6,925 nucleotides of DNA from JACRJW01 sp964359095 (GTDB lineage: Bacteria; Patescibacteriota; Patescibacteriia; UBA9934; GWF2-40-263), in the NCBI GenBank assembly GCA_964359095.1, contig CAYHRJ010000051.1, positions 1 through 6,925 on the forward strand, read 5' to 3'. The notes below the pieces were generated by a model that was given only the letters and a program-made list of their open reading frames with translations, had not been told where the DNA came from and ran no database searches. Positions 1 through 5,536 of the stretch are shown here, one piece after another; position 1 is the stretch's first letter, and every line of letters starts with the position of its first letter. The position numbers and the translations under genes were made by a program.

Positions 1-19
1 ATACAACCCGTTTGGGACG

Positions 20-25
20 TATAAT
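20..25 (+). promoter_or_regulatory. -10 box of the promoter for the first two genes
   Basis: A perfect TATAAT lies at 20-25, just before the first gene. The matching -35 box would fall at about the first base of the window or before it, so only half the promoter can be judged. There is no extended -10 TG. With a start about 7 nt downstream, the transcript would begin almost at the ribosome binding site (32-36), giving a very short leader. It could also be a chance match inside an upstream gene's end. Confidence 0.5.
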
Positions 26-31
26 ACATTT

Positions 32-36
32 GGAGG
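32..36 (+). promoter_or_regulatory. Shine-Dalgarno site of the 60-residue gene
   Basis: GGAGG lies 4 nt before the ATG at 41. It supports this small frame as translated, and it shows that this organism uses Shine-Dalgarno initiation. That makes its absence before rpoB and rpoC notable. Confidence 0.7.
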
Positions 37-40
37 TTTC

Positions 41-223
41 ATGGTTCTCAAAGATGTGACCTTGGGAGAGCTCATCAGCACGTTCTACGGAGAATTTCTC
101 GCTCTGTACGGCGATGAGAACCTTGCATCCATGGCAACCGCTGCGGCGATTGACGATTTGATGCGTGAAGAACGGTATCATGAGAAGCAGGAGAAAGACG
201 GCTACGTTGAACCTGTTCAGTGA
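41..223 (+). CDS. Small acidic hypothetical protein (60 residues)
   Basis: I do not recognise this protein. The start is supported by GGAGG at 32-36 and a TATAAT at 20-25. It is strongly acidic (about 13 Asp/Glu against 5 Lys/Arg). It looks helical, with a hydrophobic-aromatic first half (LGELISTFYGEFLALYGDE, residues 8-26), an alanine-rich stretch (residues 30-36) and a charged tail. There is no signal peptide, membrane segment or metal-binding cysteine, so a soluble cytoplasmic protein is likely. It ends 37 nt before the next gene, which has its own SD site, so the two are probably co-transcribed. A small partner or regulator of the downstream protein is possible, but nothing in the sequence shows this. 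Confidence 0.65.
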   Translation: MVLKDVTLGELISTFYGEFLALYGDENLASMATAAAIDDLMREERYHEKQEKDGYVEPVQ

Positions 224-245
224 CTCTCAACCCCCACTAGATTCT

Positions 246-251
246 GAGGAG
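246..251 (+). promoter_or_regulatory. Shine-Dalgarno site that sets the start of the 440-residue gene
   Basis: GAGGAG at 246-251 lies 9 nt before the ATG at 261, which is near-ideal spacing. The frame stays open upstream to an ATG at 165. That start would overlap the first gene by 59 nt and has no comparable purine tract, so 261 is preferred. Confidence 0.75.
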
Positions 252-260
252 ACTCTTTTC

Positions 261-1583
261 ATGGCCACAACCCCCATGCCGGCAGAGATTCTCTGCTGTC
301 GGTGCAAGAAGACATTTCCTGTGAAGGCTCTTATGAGTCTGAGCAGCGGAGAGAAAATTCCGCTGCTTGTCGTGCTCATCGAGATCACGAGCATCGAAGA
401 GGCACTCACAAACGCCACCTGCCAGGTGTGTCTTGAAAAAAATGGTCCATCGGATCGTGGATTGCACAACGTGCTTTTCGGGCTCGGATGCATCGATGCG
501 CCAACCACATCCACGCGCCTTGTTCTTCCAACTCGTGGCCGGGCGAGTGCTGATCCAAAAGTGGATTTGCGCGCTCTTGCCTCGGTGGGCAAGGCACCCA
601 AGTGTCCGTCAATGGCTGGCGTGCGCGTGACAATGCCGGAGATGCCACGCGGCAAGTTTCGTCGGCCAGTGCCTGCGCGCGAGCCAAGCCTCAATGATGA
701 GCCGCGACTGCCCAAGGCGCTCATGAAGCAAACGCCGCGTGAACCAGAACCCGAGATCGAGCACCTTCACCACACCATGGCCGATCTGGTGAAAAATCGC
801 GAGGCACTCAAGCAAGTAGCACAAGCGGCTCGGGTCGCTGCAGGAGAAAGAATCACTCTGATTCTGGACACGCTTCGGATCATTAAGGAAGATGCGTCCA
901 AGATGGATGTCGAAGATCGAGTGGCTTCTCTTGTTGAGAGCATCAACCAAGCCGTTCGTCTGGATCCAGATCAGCGTGGAAAGAAAAAGATCTATGAGAT
1001 CCTCTGTACGAGCGAGGCAGAGCTCTCGGGTTTGCGTATGATCTACTGGATGCTCCTTCACGGCTCACACAGAAGCATTGTGAAGGGGTGCGAACTCGAG
1101 GAGGTGGAAGAGAATCCATTCCCCGATGGTCGCCGTCCCAGGCACTTCGACAAGGAAGGAGAAGGTCGTCAGGCCGCTCTGCGTCCCGTCATCGTCGTGC
1201 GGCCAAAGTCCGCGCTTCCGGTTCCCAACAAGCCACTGGGAGAGCCTGAGGGTCCTAGTCCAAAGATCGTTTACCCAGAAGGTGGGCGATACGGAAAGGA
1301 CTTCATTGTCAATGGAAGTCGGCGAGTGACTCCCAAGGGAAACACCTGGGCGTTTGTCAAAATGGATTTCTTGATCTGGGCAGCGGATCACCCAGAAGCG
1401 GTCGTTCCTTACACGAACGATCCTGTCGATGGTGTTGCGCCTCGCGTCGAGATCCCGCTCATCGATTTGCTGTGTTCCCACCTTGAATCGTACGTTGCTC
1501 CTGAGCTCGATCACTCGATCACGCCAGTGGTGGATGGATCGTTCGTTTCTTCACCAGGAGATCAACCTCACGCAGAGGTCTGA
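261..1583 (+). CDS. Hypothetical protein with N-terminal zinc-ribbon-like cysteines (440 residues)
   Basis: I do not recognise the family. The N-terminus carries C12-x2-C15 and C54-x2-C57, two CxxC knuckles 38 residues apart, as in a treble-clef or zinc-ribbon fold; a fifth cysteine, C13, adjoins the first pair. A Pro/Arg-rich, probably disordered linker follows (about 75-165). Next comes a helical, charged block (about 166-280) with LxxL-type heptads that could form a bundle or coiled coil. A second Pro/Arg-rich linker (about 285-333) leads to a small compact C-terminal part (about 334-410: YPEGGRYGKDF, then TWAFVKMDFLIWAADHPEA), and the tail is flexible. There is no signal peptide or membrane segment. 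The modular layout (metal knuckle, linker, helices, linker, C-terminal domain) would suit a nucleic-acid- or protein-binding adaptor, but that is inference. The gene lies 37 nt after the 60-residue gene and is closed by a strong terminator. An alternative start at 165 would add 32 residues and is less likely. Confidence 0.85.
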   Translation: MATTPMPAEILCCRCKKTFPVKALMSLSSGEKIPLLVVLIEITSIEEALTNATCQVCLEKNGPSDRGLHNVLFGLGCIDAPTTSTRLVLPTRGRASADPKVDLRALASVGKAPKCPSMAGVRVTMPEMPRGKFRRPVPAREPSLNDEPRLPKALMKQTPREPEPEIEHLHHTMADLVKNREALKQVAQAARVAAGERITLILDTLRIIKEDASKMDVEDRVASLVESINQAVRLDPDQRGKKKIYEILCTSEAELSGLRMIYWMLLHGSHRSIVKGCELEEVEENPFPDGRRPRHFDKEGEGRQAALRPVIVVRPKSALPVPNKPLGEPEGPSPKIVYPEGGRYGKDFIVNGSRRVTPKGNTWAFVKMDFLIWAADHPEAVVPYTNDPVDGVAPRVEIPLIDLLCSHLESYVAPELDHSITPVVDGSFVSSPGDQPHAEV

Positions 1584-1594
1584 CACGCTCTACC

Positions 1595-1620
1595 TGGGTC
1601 CAGTTACTGGACCCACTTTT
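1595..1620 (+). terminator. Intrinsic terminator after the first two genes
   Basis: Nine perfect pairs, TGGGTCCAG (1595-1603) with CTGGACCCA (1607-1615), close a TTA loop. CTTTT follows, ending at 1620. The hairpin starts 12 nt after the TGA at 1581-1583. The stem is strong and the T-tract short. It separates the first two genes from the ncRNA unit. Confidence 0.8.
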
Positions 1621-1666
1621 ACACGTATTCATGAGATCATCGTGGATACATGTGATAGCACACACC

Positions 1667-1695
1667 TTGATCGTTTCGTGAAAGCACATTATTAT
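1667..1695 (+). promoter_or_regulatory. Sigma-70-type promoter of the ncRNA gene
   Basis: A -35 box TTGATC (1667-1672) and a -10 box TATTAT (1690-1695) are separated by exactly 17 nt. The predicted start, about 1702, falls 4 nt before the first base of the long closing stem of the RNA (1706). That agreement between two independent signals is the main reason to trust both. Confidence 0.7.
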
Positions 1696-1701
1696 TTCTG
1701 T

Positions 1702-1883
1702 GTTCAGCCCTCGTCTTTCTGAGGCTGCGAAGTGGGGTACGAATCTGCTGGATCAAAATCGCGAGCATAGGTCGTTCGCCCTCGCGGCTGAGCGACCAAA
1801 ATCTCTCTCCTCATGCTCAAACCTTCTGATGCGGCTTTCGTCGTGGCCTTGCTTCGCAGCCTTGGACAGAAGAGGGCTTTTTT
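1702..1883 (+). ncRNA. Structured non-coding RNA, 6S-RNA-like (about 180 nt)
   Basis: The 5' and 3' ends pair over a long distance. AGCCCTC (1706-1712) pairs with GAGGGCT (1872-1878), TTCT (1717-1720) with AGAA (1868-1871), and 1721-1732 with 1852-1863 (12 pairs, one G-U). Inside are a wide open region (about 1739-1762 opposite 1819-1845), a stem GAGCAT (1763-1768)/ATGCTC (1813-1818), a C/T-rich unpaired strand (1798-1812) and an apical hairpin (1770-1780 with 1786-1797, loop 1781-1785). The 3' side of the open region can form a small hairpin (1831-1835/1840-1844). Closing stem, large central bubble, terminal stem, about 180 nt and a closing stem that also serves as terminator are the known plan of 6S RNA, which mimics an open promoter and binds RNA polymerase-sigma. 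A promoter lies immediately upstream. No SRP, tmRNA or RNase P signature motifs are visible. The transcript-like unit is well supported; the 6S assignment is inference from shape and size, at about even odds. Confidence 0.65.
1852..1883 (+). terminator. 3' arm of the closing stem plus T-tract, terminator of the ncRNA
   Basis: The 3' arm of the closing stem ends in GAGGGCT and runs directly into six T (1878-1883). The stem base AGCCCTC/GAGGGCT followed by the T-run acts as an intrinsic terminator, with the whole RNA as its loop. Confidence 0.6.
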
Positions 1884-1901
1884 ATTATCCACAGCCTTCA
1901 C

Positions 1902-1930
1902 TTGACGCATGAAATATGCCATGTTATTGT
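1902..1930 (+). promoter_or_regulatory. Strong extended -10 promoter, probably for rpoBC
   Basis: The -35 box is TTGACG (1902-1907), the spacer is exactly 17 nt, and the -10 box is TATTGT (1925-1930) with an extended -10 TG at 1922-1923. The predicted start is about 1937, giving rpoB a leader of about 290 nt. The spacer contains a small inverted repeat, GCAT (1907-1910)/ATGC (1916-1919), which could be chance or a minor operator. No equally good promoter lies closer to rpoB. Confidence 0.75.
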
Positions 1931-1971
1931 CTTCCTGCATTCGTCAAGTTTCGCTCAATTTAGCAAAGCTT

Positions 1972-1997
1972 GGCACGTCGGTCGCGACCGACGTGCC
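1972..1997. repeat. Perfect 26-bp palindrome in the rpoB leader
   Basis: The half-site GGCACGTCGGTCG (1972-1984) is followed without a gap by its exact reverse complement (1985-1997). As RNA it gives an 11-pair GC-rich stem with a CGCG loop. As DNA it is a two-fold symmetric site about 35-60 bp downstream of the predicted transcription start. It is followed by TTGACC rather than a T-run, so it is not a classical terminator. It could be an operator for a dimeric regulator or a rigid stem of the leader fold. Confidence 0.9.
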
Positions 1998-2046
1998 TTG
2001 ACCAAACCTCCCACCTCGTCTACGGCTGCATTGTCAACCGGGTAGG

Positions 2047-2126
2047 AGCACTTTTAAGAGAATTTTCTGACGCCATCGGGTTTACCCGTGATGATCGGAA
2101 TAACCAATTCATTCTCTGATGGTGCT
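2047..2126 (+). promoter_or_regulatory. Folded domain of the rpoB leader upstream of the terminator
   Basis: AGCAC (2047-2051) pairs with GTGCT (2122-2126), and AGAGAAT (2057-2063) with ATTCTCT (2111-2117). An inner hairpin has CATCGGG (2074-2080) pairing with CCC (2085-2087) and GATG (2090-2093) around a TTTA loop, with a 2-nt bulge. ATTCAT (2107-2112) could instead pair with ATGAAT (2137-2142), breaking the second stem, so two states are possible. This could be the sensing part of an attenuator. The pairings were found by eye. Confidence 0.5.
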
Positions 2127-2152
2127 TAACTCCCCCATGAATCAATTCTAAG

Positions 2153-2182
2153 TTGCTTTCCTTTATACGGAAGCGATTTTTT
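2153..2182 (+). terminator. Intrinsic terminator just upstream of rpoB
   Basis: The 5' arm 2153-2161 (T2157 bulged) pairs with GGAAGCGA (2169-2176) around a 7-nt loop. A six-T run follows at once (2177-2182). Eight pairs including one G-U make it a moderate terminator. It lies between the promoter at 1902-1930 and rpoB, and no clear promoter lies between it and the rpoB start. RNA polymerase must therefore pass it to express rpoBC, which suggests regulated readthrough. Confidence 0.65.
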
Positions 2183-2193
2183 GTTTCTTATAA

Positions 2194-2225
2194 CCTACCC
2201 ACCTAACCACCGACCCACCTTTCAT
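2194..2225 (+). repeat. 8-bp tandem repeat directly before the rpoB start (consensus CCTACCCA)
   Basis: Three contiguous 8-bp units occupy 2194-2217: one matches CCTACCCA exactly and two differ by one base each. A decayed fourth unit follows to 2225. The array has almost no purines except A and ends 4 nt before the ATG, where an SD site would be expected. The first unit contains CCTACCC, the exact complement of GGGTAGG at 2040-2046 in the leader. A near copy (AACCTCCCACCT) occurs at 2005-2016. Confidence 0.75.
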
Positions 2226-2229
2226 CATT

Positions 2230-5200
2230 ATGCCCATTTACCGCCGCACTCCTGTTTTGACCCGCGAACGCAAAACGTTTGGCAATGCTGTGCCAGATGC
2301 CATGGATGTGCCAGACCTCATCGAGGTTCAGCGCCGTTCGTATCGTTGGTTTTGTGAAGAAGGAATCCGTGAGCTTTTTCAGGAAGTCTCGCCGATTACA
2401 GATTTTATCGGTCGCGATTTGCAGTTGTTCTTTGATGATTACTATCTCGACGAGCCCAAGTTTGACGAAAAAACGTCTCGCATGAAGAACGTTACGTTTG
2501 AGGCTCCTTTGCGCGTAAAGACACGTTTGGTAAATATCCGCACGAAGGACGTAAAGGAACAGGAAATTTATTTGGGTGATCTGCCACTGATGACTCCACG
2601 CGGAACATTTGTCATCAATGGAGTGGAGCGCGTGGTTGTCTCACAGCTCGTGCGTTCAGCAGGTGCGTTTTTTACAGCGGAAGTTTATCGTGGACGTCGT
2701 TACTACGGCGCGAAAATCATTCCAAACCGTGGCGCGTGGCTTGAGTTTGAGACGGATGCCAAAAATGTCATTTGGGTAAAAATCGATCGCAAGCGCAAAG
2801 TCGCTGTGACGGCATTACTGCGCGCGTTTGGTGTTGCACAGGACGAGGCGATCATGGATTTGTTCCGCGACATTGATGTTCACCCCACCAACCACTACAT
2901 CGAATCAACATTGAACAAAGATACGTCCAAAACTGAGGATGAGGGACTTATTGAAGTGTACAAGCGTATTCGCCCAGGAGATCGCGCAACAGCAGATAAC
3001 GCCAAGAGTCTCATTCATTCGATGTTCTTTAACTTCGATCGCTACGATTTGGGTAAGGTGGGTCGTTACAAGTTCAACTTGCGTTTCAACATTGATGTGT
3101 CCGCCGAAGATGTCACCAAAGAGGAAAATCGGATTCTCACATCTGAAGACCTTGTGAAGATTATTCGCGAAGTGATTCGTTTGAACATCAACCAAGAAGA
3201 ACCAGATGACGTCGATCACCTCGGCAACCGTCGCGTGCGCGCGGTGGGAGAGCTTATTCAAGGTCGTTTTCGTGTGGGACTTGCTCGTATGGAACGTATT
3301 GTTCGCGATCGCATGTCAACACGTGATATCGAAACGCTCACCCCAGGTCGTCTCATCAATGCGCGTCCTGTCATTGGTGCTGTGCGTGAGTTTTTCATGT
3401 CCTCGCAGCTCTCACAGTTCATGGATCAAACAAATCCACTGGCCGAGCTTGAACACAAGCGTCGCCTTTCTGCGATGGGTCCTGGAGGACTTTCTCGCGA
3501 GCGTGCCGGATTTGAAGTGCGCGATGTGCACCCAACGCACTACGGCCGCATTTGTCCGATCGCCACACCAGAGGGACCAAACATTGGACTCATTGGTCAC
3601 TTAGCTTCCTACGCCATCATTAATGATTATGGTTTTATTGAGACGCCATATCGCAAGGTGATAAAAGAAGAAAAAGACGGCAAAGTGCTCGCACGCGTCA
3701 CCGATGAGATTGAGTATGTGAACGCGTTTAAAGAAGAACGTTCCGTTACTGTGCCAGCGACGATTCCGATTGATAAAAACGGCTACTTCGTCGAGGCGTT
3801 TGTCGGCGCTCGAAAATTTGGTGAGCCAAAAGTGGTTGTGCAAAGTGAGGTCGACTACATGGACGTTTCCTCAAAGCAAATCGTGTCGATCGGCACAGCG
3901 CTCATTCCGTTTTTGGAGCATGACGACGCCACGCGCGCGCTCATGGGAACCAACATGCAACGCCAGGCCGTGCCTACCATCAAGCCAGACGCGCCGATCA
4001 TTGGAACCGGTGCTGAGAAGCGTTCTGCGCGCGACTCAGGTCACGTAGTGGTCGCGGAACAATCAGGAGAAATTACGCGTGTAGAAGGCGATCTGGTTGA
4101 AATTACAGACAAGGATAAAAACGTAAACAGCTACGAGCTTAAGAAATTTTTGCGATCGAATAACTCAACCTCGATCAACCAACGCCCAGTTGTCCAAAAA
4201 GGCGTGAAGGTTGTGAAGGGTGATGTGATTGCCGATTCAAGCGCGGTGGATCAAGGTGAACTTGCACTTGGTCAAAACTGTTTGGTCGCGTTCATGGCAT
4301 GGGACGGGTACAACTTTGACGACGCGGTTATTTTTTCTGAACGCCTGGTACATGACGATCGTTTTACCTCCGTCCACATCGAGCACTATACGCTGGACAT
4401 CCGTGACACCAAATTGGGGCCTGAAGTGGTCACCTCAGACATTCCAAACGTCTCGGAAGAAAAACTGTTGCACCTCGATTCTGAAGGCGTGATTCGTGTG
4501 GGTGCCGAAGTGAAGTCCGGTGACATTCTCGTTGGGAAAATTACACCCAAAGGCGAGACAGAACTTTCGGCAGAGGAAAAACTATTACGCGCGATCTTCG
4601 GTGAAAAGGCTCGCGACGTACGCGATTCTTCGATGTACTTAGAACATGGTGAGCACGGAAAAGTTGTGGCCGTGACTGTGTTCTCGCGTGAGGAAGGCGA
4701 CAAGCTTTCTCCTGGCGTGATCAAATCCATTCAAGTTACCATTGCCGACTTGCGTAAAATCCAGGTGGGAGACAAAGTCGCTGGACGTCACGGAAACAAA
4801 GGTGTCATCAGCAATGTAGTTCCGCTTGCCGACATGCCATTTTTGGAAGATGGCACACCAGCTGACATTGTTCTGACACCACTTGGAATTGTCTCTCGTA
4901 TGAACTTGGGACAGATTCTTGAAGTGCATTTGGGACTTGCGGCCAACGCGCTTGGCTATAATGTGACGACTCCGGTCTTGAATGGTGTGCCTGAGGCAGA
5001 TATTCACTCAGAACTCGTGCGCGCAGGTTTGCCTGAATCTGGACAAGCAACGCTCTACGACGGCCGCACAGGCGATGCGTTTGAAAACAAAATTACGGTT
5101 GGGTACATGTACATCTTGAAGCTCTCTCACATGGTCGAAGACAAAATGCATCAGCGTTCTATTGGTCCGTACTCGCTCATCACCCAACAACCGCTGGGTG

Positions 5201-5502
5201 GAAAAGCGCAGTTCGGCGGTCAGCGATTTGGAGAAATGGAAGTGTGGGCACTGGAAGCCTACGGCGCCGCGCATACGTTGCAAGAAATTCTCACGATCAA
5301 ATCCGACGACGTTCCAGGGCGCTCCAAGGCCTACGAAGCGATCATCAAAGGAGAGCCTATTCGCAAAGTGAACATTCCAGAATCGTTCAACGTGCTCGTT
5401 CGCGAGCTCAAAGGTTTGTGTATGGATGTTGAGCTGTTAAAGGAAGGGGAGAAAGTCGAACTTCCTGGTGAGAAAAAAACTGTTAGTAAAATAGGGAAGT
5501 AG
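2230..5502 (+). CDS. rpoB: DNA-directed RNA polymerase subunit beta
   Basis: This is the complete beta subunit, which with beta-prime forms the active-site cleft of RNA polymerase. At 1090 residues it is shorter than E. coli RpoB (1342) because the large enterobacterial insertions are absent. In order: protrusion and lobe domains (about 20-380), the fork/rifampicin region (SSQLSQFMDQTNPL from 391, HKRRLSAMGPGG to about 420), DVHPTHYGRICPIATPEGPNIGLI (432-455), and the flap/external region. Then come GYNFDDA (about 693-699), GDKVAGRHGNKG (847-858, with the catalytic-site lysines K849 and K857, equivalent to E. coli 1065 and 1073), and the clamp-joining C-terminus (QPLGGKAQFGGQ then RFGEMEVWALEAYGA, 987-1013). 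About 20 extra charged residues follow the usual end. The conserved N-terminal sequence begins at this ATG and no in-frame start lies upstream. There is no SD site; an 8-bp repeat precedes it instead. At GYNFDDA the family usually has Glu-Asp rather than Asp-Asp. It is co-directional with rpoC after 39 nt. Confidence 0.99.
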   Translation: MPIYRRTPVLTRERKTFGNAVPDAMDVPDLIEVQRRSYRWFCEEGIRELFQEVSPITDFIGRDLQLFFDDYYLDEPKFDEKTSRMKNVTFEAPLRVKTRLVNIRTKDVKEQEIYLGDLPLMTPRGTFVINGVERVVVSQLVRSAGAFFTAEVYRGRRYYGAKIIPNRGAWLEFETDAKNVIWVKIDRKRKVAVTALLRAFGVAQDEAIMDLFRDIDVHPTNHYIESTLNKDTSKTEDEGLIEVYKRIRPGDRATADNAKSLIHSMFFNFDRYDLGKVGRYKFNLRFNIDVSAEDVTKEENRILTSEDLVKIIREVIRLNINQEEPDDVDHLGNRRVRAVGELIQGRFRVGLARMERIVRDRMSTRDIETLTPGRLINARPVIGAVREFFMSSQLSQFMDQTNPLAELEHKRRLSAMGPGGLSRERAGFEVRDVHPTHYGRICPIATPEGPNIGLIGHLASYAIINDYGFIETPYRKVIKEEKDGKVLARVTDEIEYVNAFKEERSVTVPATIPIDKNGYFVEAFVGARKFGEPKVVVQSEVDYMDVSSKQIVSIGTALIPFLEHDDATRALMGTNMQRQAVPTIKPDAPIIGTGAEKRSARDSGHVVVAEQSGEITRVEGDLVEITDKDKNVNSYELKKFLRSNNSTSINQRPVVQKGVKVVKGDVIADSSAVDQGELALGQNCLVAFMAWDGYNFDDAVIFSERLVHDDRFTSVHIEHYTLDIRDTKLGPEVVTSDIPNVSEEKLLHLDSEGVIRVGAEVKSGDILVGKITPKGETELSAEEKLLRAIFGEKARDVRDSSMYLEHGEHGKVVAVTVFSREEGDKLSPGVIKSIQVTIADLRKIQVGDKVAGRHGNKGVISNVVPLADMPFLEDGTPADIVLTPLGIVSRMNLGQILEVHLGLAANALGYNVTTPVLNGVPEADIHSELVRAGLPESGQATLYDGRTGDAFENKITVGYMYILKLSHMVEDKMHQRSIGPYSLITQQPLGGKAQFGGQRFGEMEVWALEAYGAAHTLQEILTIKSDDVPGRSKAYEAIIKGEPIRKVNIPESFNVLVRELKGLCMDVELLKEGEKVELPGEKKTVSKIGK

Positions 5503-5515
5503 CATTCCTACTTCC
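5495..5515 (+). promoter_or_regulatory. Hairpin over the rpoB stop codon
   Basis: GGAAGTAG (5495-5502), which contains the last Lys codon and the TAG stop of rpoB, is followed after 5 nt by its exact complement CTACTTCC (5508-5515). The 8-pair hairpin has no T-run after it, so it is not a terminator. It could influence translation termination, re-initiation at rpoC or mRNA processing. Confidence 0.6.
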
Positions 5516-5536
5516 AAATTCCTACTTCCTACTTCC
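5502..5536 (+). repeat. 7-bp tandem repeat filling the rpoB-rpoC gap (consensus TACTTCC)
   Basis: Five contiguous 7-bp units share a TTCC end. Three are exact TACTTCC (5509-5515, 5523-5529, 5530-5536) and two are degenerate (5502-5508, 5516-5522). A 12-bp direct repeat, ATTCCTACTTCC, occurs at 5504 and again at 5518. The array fills almost the whole spacer and stops just before the start of rpoC. Its reverse complement, GGAAGTA, occurs at the end of rpoB. Confidence 0.85.

Larger units (their letters stand above)
1937..2182 (+). promoter_or_regulatory. Structured rpoB leader, candidate transcription attenuator
   Basis: There is no convincing ORF here. The transcript from about 1937 can fold into consecutive domains. 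First is a three-way-junction-like element: GTCAA (1943-1947)/TTGAC (1998-2002) enclosing a hairpin at 1949-1967 and the palindrome hairpin at 1972-1997. Second is a possible stem between 2008-2016 and 2040-2048, with one C-A mismatch. Third is a domain at 2047-2126. Last is an intrinsic terminator at 2153-2182, 47 nt before the rpoB ATG. A folded RNA followed by a terminator ahead of an essential gene is the plan of an attenuator or riboswitch. I recognise no known riboswitch consensus. Alternatively it is a separate ncRNA of about 245 nt with partial readthrough into rpoB. Confidence 0.55.

Noticed and set aside
165..260. Upstream ATG at 165 as the start of the 440-residue protein
   Set aside because: It would overlap the first gene by 59 nt, has no good SD site, and the ATG at 261 has GAGGAG at ideal spacing.
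609..1514. Open frames of about 150 codons on the minus strand inside the 440-residue gene
   Set aside because: They have no start signals and are opposite a gene with an SD site, a terminator and a coherent domain layout; they are antisense shadows.
41..1583. Alternative genetic code with TGA read as glycine, known in some CPR lineages
   Set aside because: rpoB and the visible rpoC contain no in-frame TGA and use GGN for conserved glycines, and TGA ends the first two genes at sensible places.
1702..1883. The ncRNA as SRP RNA, tmRNA or RNase P RNA
   Set aside because: The signature motifs of those RNAs (GGAAGGAAGCA-like SRP tip, CCA-ending tRNA-like end, GAGGAAAGUC of RNase P) are not visible, and the length suits none of tmRNA or RNase P.
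1700..1940. Short open frames on both strands of the intergenic region (1700-1912 + and 1704-1940 -)
   Set aside because: They run across the ncRNA stem, terminator and promoter, have no ribosome binding site, and look like shadows of a palindromic RNA gene.
1972..1997. The 26-bp palindrome as an intrinsic terminator
   Set aside because: No T-run follows on the + strand (TTGACC), and none precedes it for the - strand.
2189..2194. TATAAC as a -10 box for a promoter directly before rpoB
   Set aside because: No -35-like sequence at the right spacing (2166-2171 is TACGGA), and there is no extended -10.
2194..2225. The tandem repeats before rpoB (and at 5502-5536) as CRISPR arrays
   Set aside because: Units of 7-8 bp are contiguous with no spacers.
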